Shown piece by piece: positions 49,476 to 59,951 of a DNA stretch of 64,000 bases. Location of the stretch: NCBI GenBank assembly GCA_030710605.1, contig CP092879.1:29153293-29217292 (forward strand), written 5' to 3'. Each line of letters begins with the position of its first letter. The stretch's first letter is position 1. This DNA comes from Cordylochernes scorpioides (lineage: Eukaryota > Arthropoda > Arachnida > Pseudoscorpiones > Chernetidae). A model generated the notes under the pieces. The model ran no database searches. It had not been told where the DNA came from and was given only the letters and a program-made list of their open reading frames with translations. Position numbers and translations under genes: made by a program.

Positions 49476-49840
49476 CATGTGGCCCACCCTCAGTAGAGGA
49501 AGACACTGAAGGAGGGAAGTATGGAGAGACCATGTGGCCCACCCTCAGTAGAGGAAGACACTGAAGGAGGGAAGTATGGAGAGACCATGTGGCCCACCCT
49601 CAGTAGAGGAAGACACTGAAGGAGGGAAGTATGGAGAGACCATGTGGCCCACCCTGAGTAGAGGAAGACACTGAAGGAGGGAAGTATGGAGAGACCATGT
49701 GGCCCACCCTCAGTAGAGGAAGACACTGAAGGAGGGAAGTATGGAGAGACCATGTGGCCCACCCTGAGTAGAGGAAGACACTGAAGGAGGGAAGTATGGA
49801 GAGACCATGTGGCCCATCCTCAGTAAAAGAAGGCATTGAA
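49465..49840 (+). repeat. Minisatellite, 54-bp unit, ~7 copies
   Basis: Unit: GGAGAGACCATGTGGCCCAC, CCTCAGTAGAGGAAGACACT, GAAGGAGGGAAGTAT. Very uniform, with a single C/G difference separating two unit types. Same family as 47655-47935 but in the opposite orientation. Confidence 0.93.
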
Positions 49841-49859
49841 ATAGGAGGAGGATTGATAC

Positions 49860-51150
49860 TACCTGTCCTCTAGTAAACTGTCCGGGTGACGTGGGGTTTA
49901 AGAAGAATATTAAATTGCCGTTAGAGTTGCGTGTTAGAAGGTGGCAAAAAGATCTTATTTCACTTAGCTGTCACGGAATGTAATATTTAGGACCGGGAAG
50001 TATTTAAGGCTATATACTTAGGTTTTATCACTTTCTAACTTTGGCGTCGAGTTGAGAAGTCGTACATTTGACGGATTTAAGTATCGTCACACACGCTATT
50101 ATATCAATTTGAGCTTTTACAAACAAAATCATTATTTTTCAACAACCCTATTTAAAAAAAAAAAAGTCTTTGGAATGAGTCTATATAAGGCGAGATGTTT
50201 AATAAAAGGGCTTTCACTGTTGTTGAATGAGATCATTTTCAGTATATAAACATATTTAGGCTTACTATGATTGATTCTGTAAGGTTGGCATGTACCTTTC
50301 TCGACAAGCTACGCATTCAGTGTTCCCGCCAGTGTAACAAGGAGTTGCCAGCAGACTCAAGAGTCTTGACTGACAAATTGGAACTGTTGAAGTGACAACT
50401 TCACACTAATTGGCTGCCTGTGGGCACGTTTTCTCCCCTCAACACCATGCTAAAACTTCCTTTCTACAATAGTTGATTAGATCTATGCTCACACAACCTT
50501 CTTCTAAGACACTTTTTTTTATTTAAGAAGCCGATTTTTTTAATTTTAAAAAATTAAATTATTGGGCATATCGCGCAAGCTTTTAAAGAAATCCTAAGTA
50601 ACATATAAAAATGCTACTTTCGTTTAGGAAAATGTTCTTTAATCAAAAGATCTTCTGCACATATTTCAAACAGAAAACGGAAAACCGGAAATAGTAAAAT
50701 TAATATTATGAACCGTTAAGCAAATATTTAATGGCCGCAAGTGTTAGAGAGGTCTCTCTTGTAGTTTTCTTCCCTATATGAGGCACATGACAGGTGAAAA
50801 TTTGATATAAATATTTCTAATTTAGCCCCCTTCTCAATATGAAGAAGTGAAAACATTTTACAACCAAGACATCAATGCCATAATTTCAGAAATTATTTTA
50901 GTAAGAGCTGTTAATAGGATATTCCTATTGCTTTTTCACGATGATCAGTGTAGTTTTATTATTTTAAAGTATGAACTTATTATGAAGATGGGAGTCTTGA
51001 AGAGAATGAAAATCTAAATTATAGAAGAAAGTATCGGACATTAGTGTCAATGGTTGACCCTTCTTGGTAAACAAAAGAGATAATTTTGATAGATAGAATT
51101 ACGAACACAGAAATTATAATAGCTTCATTATATATTAGAGATATACTCAT
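49860..51150. other. Spacer
   Basis: AT-rich; no feature recognised. Confidence 0.35.
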
Positions 51151-51153
51151 TTG

Positions 51154-51462
51154 TAACAAATAAATTTCCTGGCAATGTGTTTCTTTTCAATAATATCATC
51201 AAATATTATCTCTACAGACCGTACTGCAATGATAAAAGATATTGAATGAAAGGGCTTGGCTTATCAGTAGTGAACCCTCTCATTGAATAACTTATATCAT
51301 TATAAAGCTATACAACCAGTTTAACCGCATAAGTTGTATAGCTTTATAATTATACGCCGCAGTCATTTATAAGTAAACTTATATCATTGCAGTAAGGTCT
51401 GTAGAGGTAATATTTTATGATATTATTGAAAAGAAACACATTGCCAGGAAATTTATTAGTTA
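51154..51462. repeat. Foldback of the conserved-loop hairpin family
   Basis: Arms AAATTTCCTGGCAATGTGTT, CTACAGACCGTACTGCAATG and their mirror at 51383-51462. The hairpin at 51241-51288 keeps the loop CTTGGCTTATCAGTAGTGAA but has a different stem (ATTGAATGAAAGGG with CCCTCTCATTGAAT). A second hairpin, ATTATAAAGCTATACAA/TTGTATAGCTTTATAAT, fills the centre. Confidence 0.75.
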
Positions 51463-51469
51463 CTAATTT

Positions 51470-52275
51470 TATCGATAGATGGCAATTGAATTTATAAATA
51501 GTCATTTATATATATAATTGGTCAATATGTAATACAATGTCAACGGTATGCAAAGAGGACGTTGAATAGCATCTAAATTAACGTTATTTTTGCTCTCAAA
51601 GTTGGAAAGAGGGGTAAACTCTGAAGATTGAGATATTGACGAGTGAGTGAGTGAGGCCTTTTCACGAGCCAAGAAGATGTGGAGGGGGAGAGAGACAATA
51701 ACGAGGCAGAAGACAAATCGATGGAGTGCAGAAGAAAAGTCGAAAAGCATGAGTCATCCCCCCTTCTGACAGAGATCTATATAATGAGTGAAGCAGAATC
51801 GAAGGCATTAGGGGGCCAACCATCTCTCTCCGCCCACTGCCGATACCACCCCGGTCAGCAACTGCCATATTTGCATAATTCCTCCATTTGAAGGCTTCTC
51901 TGCACAACAGCAGATTCTCAAGACGCACCACACAATTAGCGCGAGATTCTCAATCTGGCCACGCTGGTTGAATATTTATTCTGTGATAGATGTAGGTATA
52001 TATTTAACCTGGATCTAGATAAGATCAGATTGACCGCATTGCATTCGGATGAAACAATGTGGTTTTATGTATTTTGATATATTAGTGTAGTGCGAAGAGC
52101 AGATATTGATTAGTAAAGCTGGCAGTAACATGTTGGTTGAATTCAACAGTCAATTTAGTGTATGTAGCCAATTTTATAGAATTTTTTATATAGAACTTAA
52201 AAATCTCTTACTAAAACATTTTGCTTTCTTTTTTATATTCATCGGCAAGTCCCCTGTCAATAATACCATCTATAT
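51470..52275. other. Spacer
   Basis: Overlapping short frames at 51502-51931 on both strands; none recognisable. Confidence 0.35.
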
Positions 52276-52281
52276 ATATTG

Positions 52282-52488
52282 TGTTGACTTTGCTTAGAAT
52301 TATTAATGAAACTGATTCCAATAATTATTAATTATACATTATATTTATTGATTTACAAGAGAGAGAACAAAATATAAAAAGGAAACTAATATTAAACAAC
52401 GGAACTCTTTTTTTTTGGTTAGCGCCTATTTACCTGTGAGCTTACACACACTCTGTGGTAACAATTAATTAATATATATATACAACAT
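52282..52488 (-). repeat. 3' LTR of copia element
   Basis: 207 bp. Matches 54003-54209 with few differences. On the plus strand it ends ATACAACA, followed by the polypurine complement CGCTCCCCT. Confidence 0.9.
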
Positions 52489-52509
52489 ACGCTCCCCTGT
52501 GTGTAAGCC

Positions 52510-53233
52510 CTAATCAGCAAGTCCAAGGCTATCTGCACATTTCCGTAGTTTGTCCTTAGGTAGACTCTTCGTTAGTATATCCGCCTCCATGTCTTCACTT
52601 TTAGTGTATTCCAGCTTGATTCCATTTTGAATTTCCTCTTTCACAAAATAATACTTTCGGTTTATGTGCTTTGTTCGTGAAGTAATCTTGTCAGATTGTA
52701 TCCAGTTTATTGCAGCCTTGGCTGTCACTTTTCAAGGTAATTGGGAAAGTTAAATTTTCACAAAGTTCTTCTAGTAATCCCTTTAACCATAATACTTCTG
52801 AAATGCCTTCACATATTGAAATAAGTTCTGCTTCACATGTAGACAAGGCTATTAAATTTTGCATTCTACTTCTCCAGTTTATTAAGTTGTCGCCAAGTTT
52901 GACTGTATAGCCTGAATAGGATTTTGCGTCTCGGGTTGTGCACCAGCTCGCATCAGTACTTATTGTGATATTGTTGTCTTTTGACTTATATGCCAAAATT
53001 TTATTTCTTGTTCCTTTTAGATATCTATAAATCCTTTTAACTCCAGTTAAGTGTATTTCTCTTGGATCATTACTATACTGTGATAAATTGCTGACGTTGA
53101 AGGATATGTCCGGTCGAGTACCCGTAGAAAGGTACATAAGTGATCCAATCATTTCCTGGTATACAGTTTTATCTACTGGCTTAGAGTCCAAATATTCATC
53201 CAAATTTTGAGTTTGATCTCCAGGTGTCTGCAC
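52510..53233 (-). pseudogene. Copia RNase H region
   Basis: Two minus-strand blocks. 53233-52691 has the copia post-RT block (MIGSLMYLSTGTRPDISFNV) and RNase H (STDASWC, ALSTCEAELISICEGISE). 52728-52510 has DKITSRTKHINRKYYFVKEE and ADILTKSLPKDKL, the C-terminus of copia polyproteins. A frameshift near 52700 separates the blocks. Role in an intact element: removal of the RNA strand during reverse transcription. Confidence 0.85.
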
Positions 53234-53234
53234 A

Positions 53235-53810
53235 CTGTTGCATTCTCCCAGTCCAAATTTGTGAAGAATTGTATCAATATAATGAGTCTGAGATAGATGA
53301 AATCCATCTTCTTCCCTTTTTATTTCAATTCCAATAATGGTTCGCTATCTTTCTTTTCTGTTAGAGTAACATATTTTTCTATTTCTGAGGCTAGGTTGTC
53401 ATTAATTTCCTTACTAGTTCCAGCAATGATGAGATCATCTACATATAGACCCAGTATTGCATACTCTTCTCCCCTCTGGAGTTTATAGACACATGGATCA
53501 CATTTGGTTCTAATCATTCCCAACTGGTATAAAATTTCATTGATCTTTTTGTTCCAACATTTTCCTGATTTTGGTAGACCATACAGGCTTTTTTCCAATT
53601 TACACACTTTGTTTTCTTCTCCTTTTTGCATAAAACCATCTGGTTGTCTCATGTATACTGTCTCTTCTAACTCACCATAGAGATAAGCTGTCTTCACATC
53701 ATAAGTCTTTATGATTGAATTCTGTTGTGTTGCAAGAGTTACTATTGTTCGCAAGCTTTCCTTTTTGAGTACAGGTGAAAAAGATTCCTTATAATCCACA
53801 CCATATCTCT
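53235..53810 (-). pseudogene. Copia reverse transcriptase
   Basis: Minus-strand frame 53799-53320 (159 codons) starts MDYKESFSPVLKKESLRTIV, the usual beginning of copia RT. It has YDVKTAYLYGELEETVYMRQ, SLYGLPKSGKCW and the catalytic YVDDLIIAG. It loses frame at about 53320 before the RNase H block. The deletion joins a point about 170 bp inside the 5' LTR directly to RT. Confidence 0.88.
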
Positions 53811-53989
53811 GATTGCATAGATTGCATTGGGTAGCTTTTAAACATGCAATATATAGATATAATTTAACTTAATCTATATAAGTACCTTTAATCTTCTTAG
53901 AAGTGCTTCAGTTTACCGATCAGAATAAACTTCTTGCTTGATCTTCAGATTAAATATTTTCGTTTTGAGCTTTATATCAAATAACCACG

Positions 53990-54000
53990 CTCTGCTACCA
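53990..54000 (-). promoter_or_regulatory. Primer binding site, initiator tRNA-Met type
   Basis: TGGTAGCAGAG on the minus strand, two bases inside the 5' LTR, equals the complement of the 3' end of animal initiator tRNA-Met (CTCTGCTACCA). It would prime minus-strand synthesis. Confidence 0.75.
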
Positions 54001-54002
54001 AT

Positions 54003-54209
54003 TGTTGACTTAGCTTAGGATTATTAAAGAAACTTATTCCAATAATTATTAATTAAACATTATATTTATTGATTTACAAGAGAGAGAACAAAATATAAAA
54101 AGGAAACTAATATTAAACAACGGAACTTTTTTTTTGTTTTGGTTAGCGCCTATTTACCCGTGAGCTTACACACACTCTGTGGTAACAATTAATTAATATA
54201 TATACAACA
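54003..54209 (-). repeat. 5' LTR of copia element
   Basis: 207 bp, partner of 52282-52488; flanked by TATTG at 54210-54214. Confidence 0.9.
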
Positions 54210-54212
54210 TAT

Positions 54213-54387
54213 TGTAACAAAGTATTTATTATTTTATTAACAGAGTATCATTTTTGATGTTTATATTTTACTAAACTGTAAACTTCCCTCTTTGCTTATC
54301 TTTTGTTTATCATTCATAGTTTGTTCTTGCCTTTAATAAATTGCTGTCTCATTCTTAAATTTGTCTTCCCTAATTTTCCACGTGGCA
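54213..54387 (+). mobile_element. Solo-LTR-like repeat, TGTAAC family copy 4
   Basis: TGTAACAAAGTATTTATTAT to TTTTCCACGTGGCA. The copia element above inserted only two bases into its left end, since the TATTG duplication contains the TG terminus. ATAT flanks the original copy on both sides. Confidence 0.65.
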
Positions 54388-54389
54388 AT

Positions 54390-55403
54390 ATTGTCCAAAT
54401 CTACCTGTTCTGTTGCTTGTATCAATATACACTAAATTGAATTAGCAAAGTTCAACGAAATATAATTTGTTAACAAAATATGCTATTCTATTCTAAAGCT
54501 TAAGAAATAATGACTTAAAGAAATTCTATGTACGTTTCCAAATCAATATTAAACAACAACAACGATGCAAAAAAGTAACAAAAAAATGAATTCTTGTAAC
54601 ACGGAAATATATTGAAAAGACAATAAGTTGAAGACATATGATTTTAAATTACGTCATATATTTTCTTAAAGAGATCCATTATTTGAGGCCGTACAAAAAA
54701 AAAAGTTACGTTTAAAAAAAAAAGTTGACAATAAACATTTGTTAGGCTTAGCTCAATCACTTGGAAGTTTTGGCGGGAATTTGTCTTCATTGGTGCCGCC
54801 AATAAACATGTTATGGAAAGTCGTTTGGACCAAACAAAGTTTTGCAACACTGCTTAACTTTATTCGGAGAACTTCTACCTCGCTAACTTCAATCAATTTG
54901 AAGCCATATAAAACTACTGTTCTCGTACCTGAAATATATTAGTACAATTTGTAATAATATATCGTTTGTTCTTTAAAAACATGGTGTGTTTTTAGTATAC
55001 AAATTATATGAGGCACTTAGGAAAAAATTCCTTACATAAAATTTTAAAACAAAATCATTATTTTATTTTAAGAAAAATATAAATTTACACAATTTATAAT
55101 TTGTATTCTTATTTTTTTGTACATTTAATTAACTTTTTTAAAAATATTATTGGTCTTACGTTAATTAAACAAATTACAAAAAAATGCAGTAAATAATTGT
55201 GAATTAGAATTTACAGTGTTTTTTGATTATTATATATAAAAACAGCTACATATTTATTTAAAATATTTCTATAGTTTTTATATTTTAAAAATGATTAAGG
55301 TTGAATTTTTCAAAAAGAAAGAATAAAGGAAGGGTATTGTATTTAATCAATATACGAGATAAAACTCTATAAAATTTTAAATATATATTTCTATAAATAA
55401 ATG
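54390..55403. other. AT-rich spacer
   Basis: Short frames at 54644-54942 on both strands lack recognisable domains. Confidence 0.35.
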
Positions 55404-55408
55404 GTTAA

Positions 55409-55591
55409 TGTTGTATAGTTATTATTTTATTTATTAATTAAACATTACTCACCAGATGAAATTATTTAATTACAAATTGTTTATTACACTTTATATTCAT
55501 ATTTTTACATCAACACGTTGTTTACATTATACATGTATTATTATTGTTTATGATGATGATATATTCTATATTTTAAACACAGAATACTACA
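55409..55591 (-). repeat. 3' LTR of Mag-like element
   Basis: 183 bp. It contains a 77-bp segment absent from the 5' LTR. Confidence 0.9.
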
Positions 55592-55606
55592 TTCCCTCCT
55601 TCCTTT
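55592..55606 (-). promoter_or_regulatory. Polypurine tract of Mag-like element
   Basis: AAAGGAAGGAGGGAA on the minus strand directly precedes the 3' LTR; it serves as plus-strand primer in LTR elements. Confidence 0.85.
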
Positions 55607-57240
55607 AGATGAAAGGAATCATGTCTTTATATCTTGATGATGGCTTGACGACTCTTCCACTCCTGGTGATCACAGGTTCCTTGGTAGTCGGCAAGGGTGG
55701 AGAAACCTCTGGTGGCAACTGGTGAAGAGCCTCGGCATCAAGTCTATCTGAAACAACTGGGTTAAATGTAGACCCTGTTCTACTTGAACTTGGTCGGTTT
55801 AAAGAAGTGTCCTTGTCTTGGTTTGAGGAATTATCATCTGGTATTTGTACATCAGAAGAGTTGAGGTGTTCAATTCTTGTTGAATCTGAACTAAGATTTT
55901 CCTGGCTCTCTTCTGGAATCAAGTCAGAAATGCCTTGATTGGTCTCTTGAGTAGGAACATGTTTCAAATGTTTAGCATTTCTATGAATTATTTTCCCATT
56001 TTTAGTGTTGACTAATTTAAAAGAATTTATTGAAGTGTTTTCAAGAATGACATGATGTTCTGATCTGAAATTTGAATAAAGTTTTCCATTATTTGGATTT
56101 GCCACATAAACTAAATTTCCAATTTCAAAATTATGAGGACTAGCTTTCCGAATTATATCATTATATGTTTTCATTTTTTCTTTGTAGACCATATTGAATT
56201 CTTTGATCTTGGAATCATCTTCTTCTCTATCATTAACAAGTGAGCTTAATTTAGTTTTGATTTCTCTTGAAAATAATAGGAATGCTGGAGTCTTTCCTGT
56301 AGATCTGTTTGGAGTAGTTCGGTAAGACATTAAAATTCTGGATAAATCTTCTTTCCAATCTTTCCCTTCTTCAGAACTTGAATTGAATTGTTTCTTTAGA
56401 AATCTATGGAATCTTTCTATCTTCCCATTACTTTTTGGGTAATAGGGTGAGGCTTTGATGTGCTTGATTCCACATTCTTTTAAAAATCTTTCCATTGATG
56501 TACTTACAAACTGTAAGCCATTATCTGTTACAACTTCATGTGGATAACCATGTCTTGCAAAAATCTCCATCAATTTTTTAATAATTGTCTTGCTGGAAAG
56601 GTCTTCTATTATCATTGCTTCAGGATATGAAGAATAGTAGTCGATCACTGTTAAAACATAATGATGGCCAATTGGACCAACTATGTCAATTCCAAGTTTC
56701 ATCCAAGGTTTTGATGGTAACGGAACTATTTGCAATGGTTGATCATTTATCAATGGTTGATTCCTTACACAAATTGGACAGTTTCTAATCAAATTTTCAA
56801 TGTCAAAGTCCATGTTTATCCAAAAATATTTTTCTCTTAACAGTTGTTTGGTTCTTGTCATTCCTTGATGTGTTTCATGTGCAATTCTCAAGACTCTCTT
56901 TATTAGTTTTGAAGGTAGCAAAATTCTACTTCCTTTTAAGATAAGATTATCAAAAATTGAGAGTTCATCTTTAAACTTATAAAAACATTTGAATTCTTCA
57001 TTCAAAGGATATGGCCAAACTCCCTTTTGAACCATATCTTTCAGTTTTTGAAACAAAGGATCTTGCTCTGTACAAACTTTTATCTCTTTCAAAGACAGTG
57101 CTTGAAGCTCTTCAGAAGTGATGGATAAGACTTTATGAACATAGTCCTCCAGCCATTTTTCATCACTTGTGTTAGAAAGAGGTTGTCTTGAAAATATATC
57201 TGCAATATTTTGCTTTCCTTGAATGAATTCAATTTCAAAG
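55605..57240 (-). pseudogene. pol: Mag-like Pol: integrase and tail
   Basis: Open from just after 57240 to the stop at 55605; the first ATG is at 57092 (495 codons), but the frame continues upstream to the RNase H block. The zinc finger has H---H (HETHQG) and CPIC. The catalytic core has DIVGPI, TDNGLQFVS and GKIERFH (D, D, E all present). A serine-rich C-terminal tail follows, ending in RYKDMIPFI. The part after the core fits a GPY/F-like region poorly. Integrase would insert the DNA copy in the nucleus. Separated from RT/RNase H by an (AT)n slip near 57245. Confidence 0.88.
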
Positions 57241-58165
57241 TCATATATATGGTTGTAATCTCCAACTCAATCTTTGAATTCTTGGAGGCAAAACAGCTCC
57301 ATTTTTAGGATTCAGCATATAGATTAGAGGTTTGTGATCTGTTTTTAACACAAATTTCCTTCCCCAAATATAGGTGTTAAAATGTTCAATTGCCCATACA
57401 CATCCCAATGTCTCTTTTTCTATTTGTGAATATCTTTTTTCAGTATCAGTTAAGGATCTGCTGGCATATGCAATGGGTCTTTTAATGCCATTTTGTTGTG
57501 TTTGTATTAATACTGCTCCAAGACCAATAGGGCTTGCATCTGTGATTAATTCAGTTGGTGAGTTCAAGTTGTAATATGCCAAGCATGGCTCTTTTGTTAG
57601 TGACTCTTTAAGATCCTGAAATGCTTTATTTGTTTTCAAATCCCAATTCCACCTAACATTTTTTCTAGTCAAATTATTTAGAGGTTCTGCCAATTTAGAA
57701 AAATTAGGTATGAATTTTCTTAAAAACCCACAAGTTCCTAAGAATGACCTTAACATCTCAATATTTTTTGGTATTGGAAAATTTAAGACTGCTTCTATTT
57801 TCCTATTATCAGGTTTAATACCTTCACTACTAACAATGTGACCTAAAATATCCAATTCTTCCATGGCAAATTTGCACTTATTCCTGTTGAGCCTAATGCC
57901 TACTTTATCAAATCTTTGTAAGACTTTTCTAAGCCTTTCTTCTAGTTCTTGTCTATCTTTGGCGTAAACAACGACATCGTCCAAGTAACAAATTACACCT
58001 TTCAAATCAAGCAAAATTGAATCCATTCCTTTCTGATATGCCTCTGGAGCACTTGATAGACCAAAAGGAACTTTACAAAATCTGTAACAACCACGGTGCG
58101 TGATGAAAGTTGTAAGGGGTCTTGATTGAGGGTCTAAGTCAACCTGCCAAAACCCTTTTTTTTGC
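57241..58165 (-). pseudogene. pol: Mag-like Pol: RT and RNase H
   Basis: From the frameshift at about 58160: GFWQVDLDPQSRPLTTFITH, FGLSSAPEAYQKGM and the catalytic CYLDDVVVYAKD form the RT palm. RNase H follows (ELITDASPIGLGAVLIQTQQ, TDHKPLIYML). The frame closes in a TATATATATG tract at 57241, where a two-base slip would continue into the integrase block. Confidence 0.88.
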
Positions 58166-59782
58166 ATCCAGCTTTGCAAATAGTTTAGCACCTTTAAGGG
58201 CATGTAACATATTGTCAATTGTAGGAATTGGATGTCTTTCTCTCAATATTGCTTTATTCACTTCCCGAAGGTCTATGCATAGTCTAATTTCCTCACTATC
58301 CCTTTTTGGAACAACTATTATGTTAGAAACCCATTCAGAACCTTGATGCACTTCTTCAATGATTCCATTCTCTAGCATCTTATCAAGCTCTTGATTTACT
58401 GCTTCTACCATTGCATAAGGTATACGACGGCATCTCTGGGCAATGGGCCTATAGTTGTCTTTCAATGTCACTTTATGACTATAGCCTTTTATAGTTCCAA
58501 GTCCATGGAAAAGATGTTCATGTTCTTGAACAAGAGTTTCTATATTAGTAGACATTGATTCATTTACATGATTTACCCTTTTAATTATACCTAGTTCAAA
58601 ACTAGCCTTGCCTCCCAACAAAGATTCAACTTTTTTATCAATCACATAAATTTCTTCTGAAACTGAATTTTCTTTCCAAGAAATCACAGCATTGAAATAA
58701 CCATAACATGGAAGAGGTCTATCTTGACCATAGGCAAAAAAGGTTCGGGTGGTGTCATGTAATTTTGGCATAATTTTATGGCCATATAATTCAAGCATCT
58801 TATTATAGCTTATGAAAGTTCTATCACTCCCTGTATCAATTATCATATTTATTTCACTACCATCTATTTGCACTTTTTCTTTATTTTCAGCACCTGTATA
58901 GTAGGTATATTCATCTGAACTTTCACCTACTTCAGTCTTATTTTCTTCTTGTATGGTCTTAACTTTAGTTTGATTGAAACTTTTGTGGTTTCTATTATTA
59001 TTTTGATTTGGGCGGTTCCTGCAAGCTCTAAAAAGATGTCCTAATTTATTGCAATATGAACAAGTCATTTTTTTAGCACCACATTCTTGTGCTGAATGTG
59101 TATCTAATCCACAGCGATAGCATTTAGGCTTTGAGGCACCTGAAAATGATGGGGAACCTTGATTAGTGAATCTACCTTTGTTGAAATTATTAGCATTATA
59201 GTGCTTTTTAGGTTTATTTTGAACTCTATTTAGTGTTTGATCATTTTGAGGTTCAAGAAGTCTAATTTCTTTTCTAGAAATTTCTAACATTCTAGCAATA
59301 TCAATGGTTTTTGACAGTGTCAAATTTTCTTGTTGCAACAATTTTTCTTTAAGTTTTTTGTTGTTACATTTTTCAATTATTTGGTCTCTTATCATATCAG
59401 CTTCTAAATTCCCAAATTCACAAGATTTAGAAAGCTCTCTTAAAGAAATTAGGTAGTTGTCGATCGATTCATCATCTTTCTGGACTCTTTGTCTAAATTT
59501 AAATCTCTCAGTGACCACATTTTTATGAGGTGTGAAATATTTATCTAAAGCCATTTTAGTTTGTTCATAATTTTCCTTTTCATCTGGCAAGTTGAAAAAT
59601 ATACGCTGTACATTTGGCCCTAAACAATGCAATAGAGTTGCTCTCTTAATTTCATCTGATTTTTTTGAAATTCCAGATGCTATTTCAAAAATGGCATAGG
59701 ATTCCATCCATTGCTTATATTCCGCAAATAAATTGCCGGAATTCATATTCATGGGTAACGGTGGCGTCAGGTTGGCTGCCAT
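58139..59782 (-). CDS. gag-pol: Mag-like Gag, protease and start of RT
   Basis: 547 codons from ATG 59782. Gag capsid-like region at residues about 15-190 (LFAEYKQWMESYAIFEIASG, VTERFKFRQRVQ). Two CCHC knuckles near 225-260 (CYRCGLDTHSAQEC, CSYCNKLGHLFRAC). Protease at about 310-400 with MIIDTGSDRTFIS. RT starts near 440 (RPIAQRCRRIPYAMVEAVNQ, IIVVPKRDS, LCIDLREVNKA). The frame fails in an A8 run at 58157-58164, where seven A would be in frame with the rest of RT. Everything before it is undamaged, so the element is young or the extra A is a sequencing error. Confidence 0.92.
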   Translation of the reverse strand: MAANLTPPLPMNMNSGNLFAEYKQWMESYAIFEIASGISKKSDEIKRATLLHCLGPNVQRIFFNLPDEKENYEQTKMALDKYFTPHKNVVTERFKFRQRVQKDDESIDNYLISLRELSKSCEFGNLEADMIRDQIIEKCNNKKLKEKLLQQENLTLSKTIDIARMLEISRKEIRLLEPQNDQTLNRVQNKPKKHYNANNFNKGRFTNQGSPSFSGASKPKCYRCGLDTHSAQECGAKKMTCSYCNKLGHLFRACRNRPNQNNNRNHKSFNQTKVKTIQEENKTEVGESSDEYTYYTGAENKEKVQIDGSEINMIIDTGSDRTFISYNKMLELYGHKIMPKLHDTTRTFFAYGQDRPLPCYGYFNAVISWKENSVSEEIYVIDKKVESLLGGKASFELGIIKRVNHVNESMSTNIETLVQEHEHLFHGLGTIKGYSHKVTLKDNYRPIAQRCRRIPYAMVEAVNQELDKMLENGIIEEVHQGSEWVSNIIVVPKRDSEEIRLCIDLREVNKAILRERHPIPTIDNMLHALKGAKLFAKLDAKKRVLAG

Positions 59783-59822
59783 ACTTGTTTTTTTTTTTTT
59801 AGGGCTACAGTTATATTTTCAA

Positions 59823-59835
59823 ATTCTCGTCGCCA
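59823..59835 (-). promoter_or_regulatory. Primer binding site, tRNA-Ser(GCU) type
   Basis: TGGCGACGAGAAT on the minus strand, five bases inside the 5' LTR. It complements the 3' end of animal tRNA-Ser(GCU) (ATCCTCGTCG + CCA) at 12 of 13 positions. Mag-clade elements are known to use tRNA-Ser. Confidence 0.78.
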
Positions 59836-59840
59836 ATTTA

Positions 59841-59946
59841 TGTTGTATAGTTATTGTTTAATTAAACATTACTCACCAGATGAAATTATTATTATTAATT
59901 GTTTATGATGATGATATATTCTATATTTTAAACACAGAATACTACA
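59841..59946 (-). repeat. 5' LTR of Mag-like element (shortened)
   Basis: 106 bp; identical ends to 55409-55591 but lacking 77 internal bp. Confidence 0.9.
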
Positions 59947-59951
59947 GTTAA

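Larger units (their letters stand above)
52282..54209 (-). mobile_element. Ty1/copia element, internally deleted
   Basis: Two 207-bp LTRs (52282-52488, 54003-54209) with TGTTGA...ACAACA read on the plus strand. The 5-bp duplication TATTG flanks both sides (52277-52281, 54210-54214). Only 1.9 kb long: RT and RNase H remain, while Gag, protease and integrase are gone. The purine run GGGGAGCG next to the 3' LTR and the primer site next to the 5' LTR are kept. Confidence 0.93.
55409..59946 (-). mobile_element. Ty3/gypsy element, Mag-like, nearly intact
   Basis: 4538 bp flanked by GTTAA (55404-55408, 59947-59951). LTRs start TGTAGTATTCTGTGTT and end CTATACAACA on the minus strand. Gag, two CCHC knuckles, protease, RT, RNase H and integrase form a single frame broken by two small frameshifts. 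The tRNA-Ser primer site and the fused Gag-Pol frame point to the Mag clade. No envelope gene. Confidence 0.94.

Noticed and set aside
49490-49836. Repetitive minus-strand proteins
   Set aside because: Same 54-bp satellite as above.
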